DNA from: an uncultured Lachnospiraceae bacterium
GTDB taxonomy: Bacteria; Bacillota; Clostridia; Lachnospirales; Lachnospiraceae
Reading direction: 5' to 3'
DNA: 64,000 nt
Assembly: GCA_944377405.1 (NCBI GenBank)
Contig: CALWES010000001.1
Span: 248,001-312,000 of the forward strand
Part shown: positions 35,474-43,021 of the stretch, in pieces
Numbering within the stretch: position 1 is the first letter of the stretch
Layout of the letters: each line of letters begins with the position of its first letter
Program-made: the position numbers and the translations under genes
The notes under the pieces: generated by a model
Databases searched by the model: none
What the model was told of the DNA's origin: nothing
Seen by the model: only the letters and a program-made list of their open reading frames with translations

Positions 35474-35502
35474 ATTCTACCTGGGGAAGGCTCCCCTGTC
35501 AA
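35474..35502 (-). promoter_or_regulatory. Sigma-A promoter of the surface-protein operon
   Basis: Consensus TTGACA (complement of 35497-35502), 17 bp, TAGAAT (complement of 35474-35479). The spacer itself holds a dyad, GGGGA-GCCT-TCCCC, which could be an operator. The leader to the GTG start is about 155 nt. Confidence 0.82.
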
Positions 35503-35540
35503 AGTCCGAAACCGGAGCTGATTGACATAAATATGGACAT

Positions 35541-35573
35541 GAAAAAAGCTGCTCTCCCTTAAGGAGAACAGCC
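35541..35573 (-). terminator. Terminator of the pepP-MATE transcript
   Basis: GCTGTTCTCC/GGAGAGCAGC stem (one G-U pair) with TTAAG-type loop and six Ts on the minus strand, overlapping the end of the MATE gene. It insulates the surface operon promoter downstream. Confidence 0.88.
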
Positions 35574-36905
35574 CCATTCCACCTCCATGCGCCGGAGCAC
35601 CCGTTTGTAGGATGCCGCCAGGAAGACTGCTGCAAAGAGCCAGGCCGCCGGGTCGCAGGCACAGGCCAGAAGGTAGCTTCCGGCCTGCATGGCGATCCAG
35701 GCAAAGAGCAGGCGGGCCAGCATCTCCACCACGCCTCCCATCATGGGCAGCAGGCTGTAGCCGCAGCCCTGCATGAAATTGCGGAATATGAATATAAAGC
35801 TCAGGGGGATATAGAAGATCACACTGACATAGATATAGACCCTTGCATAGGGCATGAGCTCCGTAATGTCGCCGGTAAAAAAGAGCTTCATGGCATGAGG
35901 CAGTACCAGGATCATAAAGGCTGCTGCCAGCAGAGAGTAGACCGTATCGATCCGGAGGGAGGCCCGTACCCCCTCCCGGATCCGCGCAAGGTCCCTCTTT
36001 CCTGCGTTCTGTCCTGCAAAGGTGGCTCCCATCTGTCCCATGGCCACCATGCCCTGGGTCACCAGGTTCTGGACCTTGCAGGCCGCCGTATAGGCGGCAA
36101 TGGCCGTGGGACCGAAGAGGTTGATGGCCGCCTGCATGATCATGGTGCCGCAGGCGGTGATGGAAAACTGCAGGGCCATGGGGATCCCGATGGCAAGCTG
36201 TCTTCTCACATCTGCCGGCACCGGCTTCAGGTCCGGAAGTCCAGGCCACAGCATGGGTTCCAGCTTTGCCATGTAGATCAGGCACACCAGGCCTGAAAGG
36301 AGCTGGGACACCACCGTGGCAATGGCTGCTCCCGCCACGCCCATGTGGAAATTGATGATCAGCACCAGGTCCAGCACCACGTTCAGGGCTGCGGAGAAAA
36401 GCAGGGTATAAAGGGGGACCCGGCTGTTCCCCACCGCCCGCAGATAGGCGGAGGTCAGGTTATACAGCACCGTGGCAAAAAGCCCGATGGAGATGATCAT
36501 GATATAGGTATAGGCCTCTCCGAAGATCTCCTCCGGCGTATTCATGGCCAGAAGGAGGGGATGCATCAGCAGGGCACAGAGCAGGGTCATCACCAGGGTA
36601 ATGATCAGGGACAGGGTCATGCCTCCTCCCACGCTGCGCTTCATGCCCTTCGGATCCCCGGCGCCGAAGCGCTGGGCCGTGATCACGGAGAAGCCTGCGG
36701 TGATCCCCTGGGCAAAACCCGTGATCAGGAACATGATGGTACCGGTGGAGCCCACCGCCGCCAGTGCATTGCTCCCCACATAGCGGCCTACGATGATGGT
36801 ATCCGCCATGTTGTAAAGCTGCTGGAATATATTGCCCGCAAGAAGGGGCAGCATAAAACGAAGCATTATGGGGACGGGACGTCCCTTTGTCATATCAAGC
36901 TGCAT
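35559..36905 (-). CDS. MATE family efflux transporter (second)
   Basis: 448-residue, 12-helix multidrug and toxin extrusion protein. Characteristic stretches are MLPLLAGNIFQQLYNMADTIIVG, split here as helix 1, then GRYVGSNALAAVGSTG, VITAQRFGAGDPKGMKRSV after helix 3, and the matching second half MALQFSITACGTMIMQAAIN and GQMGATFAGQNAG. Substrate unknown. It starts 19 bp after the aminopeptidase stop and probably shares its transcript; a terminator overlaps its stop codon. It differs clearly in sequence from the MATE at 10639. Confidence 0.92.
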   Translation of the reverse strand: MQLDMTKGRPVPIMLRFMLPLLAGNIFQQLYNMADTIIVGRYVGSNALAAVGSTGTIMFLITGFAQGITAGFSVITAQRFGAGDPKGMKRSVGGGMTLSLIITLVMTLLCALLMHPLLLAMNTPEEIFGEAYTYIMIISIGLFATVLYNLTSAYLRAVGNSRVPLYTLLFSAALNVVLDLVLIINFHMGVAGAAIATVVSQLLSGLVCLIYMAKLEPMLWPGLPDLKPVPADVRRQLAIGIPMALQFSITACGTMIMQAAINLFGPTAIAAYTAACKVQNLVTQGMVAMGQMGATFAGQNAGKRDLARIREGVRASLRIDTVYSLLAAAFMILVLPHAMKLFFTGDITELMPYARVYIYVSVIFYIPLSFIFIFRNFMQGCGYSLLPMMGGVVEMLARLLFAWIAMQAGSYLLACACDPAAWLFAAVFLAASYKRVLRRMEVEWGCSP

Positions 36906-36924
36906 GCTGGATCAGAGCCTTTCT

Positions 36925-38721
36925 TTATCTGCTGATGGGTGCACAGGCCTCCTGAAGCCATGTCCGCTCCTCCTCTGTCTTCATATGAGGAAGCAGAGTC
37001 TCACAGACGTCCTTATGATAAGCATTCAGGAGCTCGATGTCCCTGTCGGTCATATAATTCAGATCCAGGGCCTCCTTGTCCATGGGACACTTCGTATAAG
37101 CCTCGAATCTGCAGAACTGACCGAACTCGTTTCTGTAGTCATTGACGCACATGATCATGTTTTCCGTACGGACGCCGTGGCTTCCCTCTATGTAAAGACC
37201 AGGCTCGTCGGAAACGAACATTCCCTCCGAGAAGGGATAGGAATCCTGCCGCTCCGGAACGAGCTTATAGCGGATCCCCACGGGACGCTCATGGACATTC
37301 AGCAGATAGCCTACGCCGTGTCCGGTTCCGTGATTATAATTCATGCCTCTGGTCCAGAAGGGCTCTCTGGCAATATAGTCCAGGGCAACGCCGTTGGTTC
37401 CCTCCAGGAATCTGGCATCCGCAAGCCGCAGGTTTGCGATGACGCTGAGGGTAAAGTCCCTCTTCTCCACATCCCTGCAGGGGCCGCAGGCCATGGTACG
37501 GGTCACATCCGTTGTACCCTCCAGGTACTGTCCGCCGGAATCCACCAGATAAAGGCCCCTTGCCTCAATGGGCGTGTTCTGCTCCGGTGAGGGAGCGTAA
37601 TGACACATGGCCGCATTGGGTCCGTAGGCTGCGATGGTGGTGAAGCTTTCCTCAATAAAGCCCTCCTGCTGTGCCCGGAACTCATGGAGCTTTTCAACGG
37701 TCTTCCACTCCGTCAGGGGCTCCTTCCCCACCGTATGCTTGAACCAGTACATGAAGCGGGTCAGGGCAGCGCCGTCCTTGATATGGGCCTGCTTCAGGTT
37801 CTCCATCTCCGTTCTGTTCTTATGGGCCTTTGCAATTGTGGTAGGAAGCATGCGGTCCAGGATCCTGCAGTCGGCAGGTACTGCGCTCACAAGGGCGTAG
37901 TTGGTCTTCTCCCGCTCCAGAAGAAGGGTGACGCCGGAAAGCTGCTTCACATCCTCATATACCTGATCCGTATCCGTGACCACCTCCACGGAAAGCCCCT
38001 CCAGATACTCCCTGACCTCCGGAGTCAGGTGTCCCCTGGAGGTATAAAGGACCGTCCGGTCCTTCTCCAGAAGCATGAAGGACAGGAATACCGGGTTGCA
38101 GGGCACGTCATTTCCCCGCAGGTTCAGAAGCCATGCAATGTCGTCCAGGGTTGCGATGACATGGGCCTCTGCCCCAAGGCGCTCCATCTCCTTCCGAAGA
38201 TCGGAAAGCTTCTCTCCTGCTCCCTTTCCCGCATATTTTTCGGAAAGGATGAAGCAGGGTTCCTCTGCCGCAGCGGGTCTTCCGGTCCAGATCTCATCCG
38301 GAAGATCCTTCTCGTAGGCGATCCTTACCTGCTTTCTGGAAAGTCTCTCCTTCAGGGCATCTGCCTCCAGGCAGGAGACGCATTTTCCGTTGAAGCCGAA
38401 AACACCTCCTGCGGGAAGGGCGGATACAATGTAGTCATTCATATCCGGCACTCCGGGCTCTCCCTGCTTCATCAGGGTGATGCCGCTGTCCTTCAGCTGA
38501 TTGCCGGCCTGGACGAAGTAGCGTCCGTCGGTCCAGAGGGCAGCCTCCTCCTTCGTGATCACCAGCTTTCCTGCAGAGCCTGTAAAGCCCGTCAGCTCGG
38601 CGATCTCCCGGTAGTGTGCTCCCACATATTCTGACTGATGGTCGTCGTCCATGGTGACAAGATAAACGTCGATCCCCTCCCGGGCCATCAGTTCCCTCAT
38701 TTTTACGATCTGTTCTCTCAT
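36925..38721 (-). CDS. Aminopeptidase P family protein (M24)
   Basis: Xaa-Pro aminopeptidase of the three-domain type (598 residues, like eukaryotic cytosolic APP1): two creatinase-like N-terminal domains and a C-terminal pita-bread M24 domain. Metal ligands lie in YLVDSGGQYLEGTTDVTRTM (Asp pair), HGTGHGVGYLLNVHE (His) and EPGLYIEGSHGVRTENM (Glu pair). It removes an N-terminal residue before proline from peptides in the cytosol, complementing the M42 enzyme at 2296. GGAGAC precedes the start. Confidence 0.92.
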   Translation of the reverse strand: MREQIVKMRELMAREGIDVYLVTMDDDHQSEYVGAHYREIAELTGFTGSAGKLVITKEEAALWTDGRYFVQAGNQLKDSGITLMKQGEPGVPDMNDYIVSALPAGGVFGFNGKCVSCLEADALKERLSRKQVRIAYEKDLPDEIWTGRPAAAEEPCFILSEKYAGKGAGEKLSDLRKEMERLGAEAHVIATLDDIAWLLNLRGNDVPCNPVFLSFMLLEKDRTVLYTSRGHLTPEVREYLEGLSVEVVTDTDQVYEDVKQLSGVTLLLEREKTNYALVSAVPADCRILDRMLPTTIAKAHKNRTEMENLKQAHIKDGAALTRFMYWFKHTVGKEPLTEWKTVEKLHEFRAQQEGFIEESFTTIAAYGPNAAMCHYAPSPEQNTPIEARGLYLVDSGGQYLEGTTDVTRTMACGPCRDVEKRDFTLSVIANLRLADARFLEGTNGVALDYIAREPFWTRGMNYNHGTGHGVGYLLNVHERPVGIRYKLVPERQDSYPFSEGMFVSDEPGLYIEGSHGVRTENMIMCVNDYRNEFGQFCRFEAYTKCPMDKEALDLNYMTDRDIELLNAYHKDVCETLLPHMKTEEERTWLQEACAPISR

Positions 38722-38793
38722 GATCTGTCTCCTTTGTTCTGATTCTGACCGGGCTGTCCCCAGTCCTTATATGCAAAGGTCCTCCTGGTCTTT

Positions 38794-39633
38794 TTAAGAA
38801 AAAAGCCCCAGGGCCTCACATGCCTTATAGATTCCGTCGTGCCAGATGTCATCCGTCACGTAGTCCGCTGCCTGCTTCGTTTCCTCCATGGCGTTGCCCA
38901 CTGCCACGCCTGTCCCCGCAGCCTGAAGCAGTTCGATGTCGTTTTCCGAGTCACCGAAGGCCCAGGTGTTCTTCCGGTCCACGCCGTAGTGCTCACAGAG
39001 CAGTTCCAGGCCCCTGGCCTTTGAGCAGCAGTGCTCCACCATATCCGCACCGGCTCCGGAGGAAAATGTCAGGAGCCTTACCATGGGAAATGCCTTGAGA
39101 AAGGCCTCCTTGTCTCCCGGATCCCGTCCCACATAGGACATGGCCCTTACGGGAAGGCCGATCAACTCCTCCGGCGGGGCAAAGCGCCGTTTCAGGAACT
39201 TGTTATAGCTCTGATCCGCCTCCTCCTTTAGCTTCGGATTCACAAAGTAATCCCTGCCGTTCACCGTGGTCCCCACACAGAGATGATGCTCCATGGCATA
39301 TTCCAGGATCCTTTTAACCAGCTCCGGATCCATGAAATGATTGAAGATCAGCTCGTACTGCTCCGCTCCCCGTTCCGGGTCGTAGGGACGATCGTCCTTC
39401 CGCACGGCGACTCTGGTGCCGTTCTGGTGAATCACCGCATCCGGCTTTATGATATCCCGGTACATATAGCTGTAGTAATTGTCCATATCCCTTCCGCTGG
39501 CCACTGCGATATAACAGTCCTTCCGCAGCTTTGACAGGGCAAGGAGGGACGAGGGACATATCTCGTTCCGGGAATTGTCCAAAAGGGTATGGTCCAGGTC
39601 AAAGATGGCGATCTTTTCTTTTTTTCCTTCCAT
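38794..39633 (-). CDS. HAD-superfamily phosphatase, Cof type
   Basis: Cytosolic haloacid-dehalogenase-like hydrolase of the Cof/YidA class (IIB). Motif I IFDLDHTLLDN, a large cap domain in the middle, and motif IV WAFGDSENDIELLQAAG with preceding Lys are present. The frame can be read from 39663, but AGGAGG is one base from the second candidate ATG and ten bases from the ATG at 39633, which gives MEGKKEKIAIFDLDHT, so 39633 is preferred (279 residues). Members dephosphorylate sugar phosphates, FMN or PLP; the substrate here is unknown. It has its own promoter overlapping the feoB end. Confidence 0.87.
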   Translation of the reverse strand: MEGKKEKIAIFDLDHTLLDNSRNEICPSSLLALSKLRKDCYIAVASGRDMDNYYSYMYRDIIKPDAVIHQNGTRVAVRKDDRPYDPERGAEQYELIFNHFMDPELVKRILEYAMEHHLCVGTTVNGRDYFVNPKLKEEADQSYNKFLKRRFAPPEELIGLPVRAMSYVGRDPGDKEAFLKAFPMVRLLTFSSGAGADMVEHCCSKARGLELLCEHYGVDRKNTWAFGDSENDIELLQAAGTGVAVGNAMEETKQAADYVTDDIWHDGIYKACEALGLFS

Positions 39634-39662
39634 ATCCTGCATACCTCCTTCTTCGTGTTCCA

Positions 39663-39691
39663 ATTATACCCGGCTGCCCATGCTTATGCAA
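39663..39691 (-). promoter_or_regulatory. Promoter of the HAD phosphatase gene
   Basis: TTGCAT (complement of 39686-39691), 17 bp, TATAAT (complement of 39663-39668). The -35 overlaps the last codons of feoB. Confidence 0.75.
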
Positions 39692-41726
39692 GCAGCAGGC
39701 TTCCGATCTGATAGATCAGGAAGCTCATGACCCAGGCGGTGCAGAACTGGAACAGCACGGAAAGGACCGTCCATCTGCTGCTGCCGGATTCCTTCCGGAT
39801 GGTCATGATGGTGGCTGCACAGGGTACGTACAGAAGGCAGAACACCATAAGGCAGACCGCATTCAGGGGGCCGAAGCCTATGGAAAGGAGCTCTCCATGG
39901 AGCATATCCATGCCGGAGACAGAATTGATATTGGAAATGCCGAAAAGGACGGCACAGGAGGACACCACAACCTCCTTTGCGGAGATCCCTGCGATCAGGG
40001 CCACCACGATCTGCCAGAAGCCAAGACCGATGGGAGCAAACAGGGGAACGATGAAGCGTCCCAGCATGGAACCGAAGCTTTCGGACATCTCCGGGGTATA
40101 GCCTGAGGGCCCGAAGTTCAGGAGCGCCCACATCACCACGGAAGCCACGAAAATGGTGGTGCCCGCCTTTGTAAGGAAGTCCTTCACCTTTTCCCACACA
40201 TAGATGAACACGGTGCGTCCGCTGGGGATCTTGTACTCCGGAAGCTCTATAAGCAGAGCATTTTCCGTTCTGACCTTATCCGCCCGGCTGATCACAAAGG
40301 CCGTAAGGATCGCCATGAGGATGCCGATCAGATACATGGAATAGGCAGCCAGCATGGCCTGCTCCGGGAAGAAGATCTCGGAAAAGAGGATATAGATTGG
40401 CAGCCTTGCGGAACAGGACATGAAGGGGGTCACCAGCATGGTCTTCAGCCTGTCCCTGCGGTTTTCCAGGGCCCTGGAGGCCATAATGGCCGGCACCGTG
40501 CATCCGAAGCCCAGAAGCATGGGGATGAAGGCCCTTCCGGAAAGTCCCAGCCTGCCCATGATCCCGTCCATCACGTAGGCCACCCTTGACATATAGCCGC
40601 TGTCCTCCAGAAGCGCCAGGGCCAGGAACAGGATAAAGATGTTGGGGAGGAAGGTGATGATTCCCCCCACACCGGCAATAATACCGTCGCATACCAGGGA
40701 AGTAGCCATATCAGAGGCTCCCGCCGCAGACAGCAGAGCGGCCACTCCGCCGTTCAACTGGTCGATCAGGATCTCCACATAGCCCTTCAGGAAGTCTCCC
40801 ACCGTAAAGGTCAGGAAGAACACGAAGGCCATGATGCACAGGAAGATGGGAATGGACCAGACCCTGTGGGTCAGGAGCCGGTCCACCCGGTCCGTAAGCT
40901 CTGCCTTGCTCTCCTTGCCCAGAAGGCACTCCTGCACGATCTCTTCAATAAAATCGTATTTCTCGTTGATGATCCGGTCCTCCAGATCCACATCCTCAAG
41001 GCCCTTCAGAGCCTCGGGATACCGCTCCCTGAGAGTGCTGTCCTCCTCCAGGAGCTTAAGGGCCGACCAGCGCAGGTTCCCGGCCTCCGGATACTGCTTC
41101 CGGAGACGTTCCTCCACCCGGTCGATCTGGTCCTCCACCTCGTCGGAATACACCATGGCGTATTCGCTGTGATGGTTATGCCTGTGCCGGCTGTGCTCCG
41201 GATACTTGTGATCGTGGATCAGGGGATCCGGGGTCTTCTGCTCCTTATGATGGACCACTGCATGCATCAGGACCTCCAGGCCCCGGCGCTTTCTGGCGGT
41301 CACGGGGATCACCGGCGCTCCCAGCATCTCCGGAAGACGGTGCAGGTCGATCTCCATACCCCGCTTCTCCACGATGTCCATCATGTTCAGGGCGATGACC
41401 ACGGGCTTCCCCAGCTCCAGAAGCTGCAGGGTCAGATAAAGGTTTCTTTCCAGGGCCGATGCGTCCACCACGTCGATGACCACATCCACCTCATCCGAAA
41501 GGATGTAGTCCCGGGAGACCTGCTCCTCCATGGTGTAGGAGGTCAGGGAATAGGTCCCCGGCAGATCCACAAGGCGGATCTCCTCCCCCTGGAAGCGGAA
41601 GCTTCCCTCCACCTTCTCCACGGTCACACCGGGCCAGTTTGCCACCTTCAGCTTTGCTCCGGTATAGGCGTTGAACAGGGTGGTCTTTCCACAGTTGGGA
41701 TTTCCGATAAATGCTACGGTGATCAT
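39684..41726 (-). CDS. feoB: Ferrous iron transporter B
   Basis: GTP-regulated Fe(II) importer of the cytoplasmic membrane, 680 residues. The G domain shows GNPNCGKTT (8-16), NWPGVTVEK (switch), DLPGTYS and NMMD. Gate-type helices follow from about 270, with GFGCTVPAIMASRALENRRD and the paired C-terminal segment AGISAKEVVVSSCAVLFG. Between the G domain and the helices is a histidine-rich stretch (residues 159-186, nine His, HDHKYPEHSRHRHNHH) that may bind metal. feoA precedes it with a 4-bp ATGA overlap. It forms the feoAB operon for anaerobic iron uptake. Confidence 0.96.
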   Translation of the reverse strand: MITVAFIGNPNCGKTTLFNAYTGAKLKVANWPGVTVEKVEGSFRFQGEEIRLVDLPGTYSLTSYTMEEQVSRDYILSDEVDVVIDVVDASALERNLYLTLQLLELGKPVVIALNMMDIVEKRGMEIDLHRLPEMLGAPVIPVTARKRRGLEVLMHAVVHHKEQKTPDPLIHDHKYPEHSRHRHNHHSEYAMVYSDEVEDQIDRVEERLRKQYPEAGNLRWSALKLLEEDSTLRERYPEALKGLEDVDLEDRIINEKYDFIEEIVQECLLGKESKAELTDRVDRLLTHRVWSIPIFLCIMAFVFFLTFTVGDFLKGYVEILIDQLNGGVAALLSAAGASDMATSLVCDGIIAGVGGIITFLPNIFILFLALALLEDSGYMSRVAYVMDGIMGRLGLSGRAFIPMLLGFGCTVPAIMASRALENRRDRLKTMLVTPFMSCSARLPIYILFSEIFFPEQAMLAAYSMYLIGILMAILTAFVISRADKVRTENALLIELPEYKIPSGRTVFIYVWEKVKDFLTKAGTTIFVASVVMWALLNFGPSGYTPEMSESFGSMLGRFIVPLFAPIGLGFWQIVVALIAGISAKEVVVSSCAVLFGISNINSVSGMDMLHGELLSIGFGPLNAVCLMVFCLLYVPCAATIMTIRKESGSSRWTVLSVLFQFCTAWVMSFLIYQIGSLLLA

Positions 41727-41944
41727 AAGGCCGTCACCTCCACATTTTCCGTAATATGTCTTCCCAGGGCAAATCTGGTGCCCCGGATCTTTACCACCAT
41801 GGTACCGCCGCTTTTGTTGTTCATGACCTCCAGGTCTGTTCCGTTGGTCATGCCCAATACTGCAAGACGCCGCTTCATACTCTGGGGAAGCGCTGCCTCC
41901 TCCACCCTGTATAAGCGGCCGATCACTCCTTTATTCAGTTTCAT
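41723..41944 (-). CDS. feoA: Ferrous iron transport protein A
   Basis: 73-residue SH3-like partner of FeoB in the cytosol. The family pattern is clear: VIGRLYRVEEAALPQSMKRR followed by LAVLGMTNGTDLEVMNN, GTMVVKIRGTRFALGRHIT. GGAAAGGG precedes the start MKLNKG. Translationally coupled to feoB by an ATGA overlap; promoter at 42045-42073. No Fur or DtxR site was identified. Confidence 0.94.
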   Translation of the reverse strand: MKLNKGVIGRLYRVEEAALPQSMKRRLAVLGMTNGTDLEVMNNKSGGTMVVKIRGTRFALGRHITENVEVTAL

Positions 41945-42044
41945 ATTTCCCTTTCCATATCCGCCGGAAAAACACCCCAGGGGGATATGCTGCTGTTATT
42001 TTCTCCGATGGACGGCCGGTTCTTCGTTCCCGCCATCCGGAAAT

Positions 42045-42073
42045 ATTATAACGACAAAAGCCGGCAAACTCAA
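42045..42073 (-). promoter_or_regulatory. feoAB promoter
   Basis: TTGAGT (complement of 42068-42073), 17 bp, TATAAT (complement of 42045-42050). The -35 overlaps the end of the GIY-YIG gene. Confidence 0.72.
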
Positions 42074-42360
42074 TCCGTTTCCCGAACTTTGTCTGCCGGC
42101 TCTTCCATTTTTTTCCGGCGGATCAGCTGAAGCTTCTGCTCCCGGGTCAGCTGCTTGATGGCCCATTCCCGCCCCATGGCCTCCGATCGCTCCTCAAAGG
42201 TCTCATAATAGACAAGCTCCGCCGGAAGCCTGCCCCTGGTATATTTGGCTCCACGGCCCTCGTTATGGGCCCGGAGCCTCTTTTCAAGATCATTCGTCCA
42301 TCCTGTGTACAGCGTACCGTCGGCACATTTCAGGATGTATACATAATTAGGCTTCTTCAA
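42070..42360 (-). CDS. GIY-YIG domain protein (YhbQ/UPF0213 type)
   Basis: Small GIY-YIG nuclease-fold protein of about 96 residues, role unknown. YVYILKCADGTLYTGWTNDL holds the GIY-YIG equivalent (YVYIL...LYTGWT), followed by the conserved Arg in LEKRLRAHNEGRGAKYT and Glu in YYETFEERSEAMGRE. The open frame runs back to 42483 inside the regulator gene, but that part reads as a shifted copy of it. A TTG at 42360 gives (M)KKPNYVYILK, the family start; it overlaps the regulator stop by 14 bp, implying coupled translation. No good Shine-Dalgarno was seen. Confidence 0.78.
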   Translation of the reverse strand: MKKPNYVYILKCADGTLYTGWTNDLEKRLRAHNEGRGAKYTRGRLPAELVYYETFEERSEAMGREWAIKQLTREQKLQLIRRKKMEEPADKVRETD

Positions 42361-43021
42361 ATTTATATCCCATTCCCCAGATGGTCTTGATCTGCTCTCC
42401 CGCATCCCCCAGCTTTGCCCGGAGCTTTTTAACGTGGGTGTCGATGGTCCTAGCGTCGCCGAAGTAGTCGTAGTCCCATACATTGTTCAGGATCCGTTCC
42501 CGGCTCAGGGCGATTCCCTTATTCTGCATAAAATAGTCCAGAAGCTCAAACTCCTTATAGCTGAGATCCACGGTCTTCCCGCCGGCTGTCACCGTATGGG
42601 CCGCCCGGTCCAGCTCGATGCCGCCGCATTTGATCACATCTGAAGCACCGCTCTGGGTCCTCCTCAGGATGGCGTCCACTCTTGCTGTGAGGATCTTGGG
42701 GGAGAAGGGTTTTGAAATATACTCGTCCACTCCCAGCATGAAGCCCTGCAGCTCATCCTGCTCCTCACCTCTGGCGGTGAGCATGATGATGGGGACCTTG
42801 GAGATCTTCCGGATCGTCTTCAGCACCTCCCAGCCGTTCATCTTGGGCATCATCACGTCCAGAAGGATCAGGGCAATGTCCTTCTCCGAGCAGAATTTAT
42901 CCACGGCTTCCTCTCCGTCAGCCGCCTCAATGACCTGAAACCCCTTTGCGGAAAGGAAATCGTTGATGAGCTTCCGCATCCTGATCTCGTCATCTACTAC
43001 CAAAACCTTTAAACCGTCCAT
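42347..43021 (-). CDS. OmpR/PhoB-type response regulator
   Basis: 224 residues. Receiver domain with VLVVDDEIRMRKL, phospho-acceptor Asp55 in LILLDVMMPKMNG, conserved Thr/Lys in IIMLTARGEE and YISKPFSPK; C-terminal winged helix with ELLDYFMQNKGIALSRERIL and DARTIDTHVKKLRAKLG. Binds DNA as a dimer on phosphorylation. It overlaps the helicase gene end by 32 bp. No kinase gene adjoins; the only kinase in the window is at 15747, beyond the surface operon, and is a plausible partner. AGGAC precedes the ATG. Confidence 0.93.
   Translation of the reverse strand: MDGLKVLVVDDEIRMRKLINDFLSAKGFQVIEAADGEEAVDKFCSEKDIALILLDVMMPKMNGWEVLKTIRKISKVPIIMLTARGEEQDELQGFMLGVDEYISKPFSPKILTARVDAILRRTQSGASDVIKCGGIELDRAAHTVTAGGKTVDLSYKEFELLDYFMQNKGIALSRERILNNVWDYDYFGDARTIDTHVKKLRAKLGDAGEQIKTIWGMGYKFEEA

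Noticed and set aside
35410..36285. 291-codon minus-strand frame
   Set aside because: Alternative frame of the MATE gene at 35559-36905; rich in His/Gly/Pro and without membrane segments.
38806..38825. Terminator after the HAD phosphatase gene
   Set aside because: Only a four-pair GCCC/GGGC stem with a two-base loop before the T run; too weak to list, though termination there is possible.
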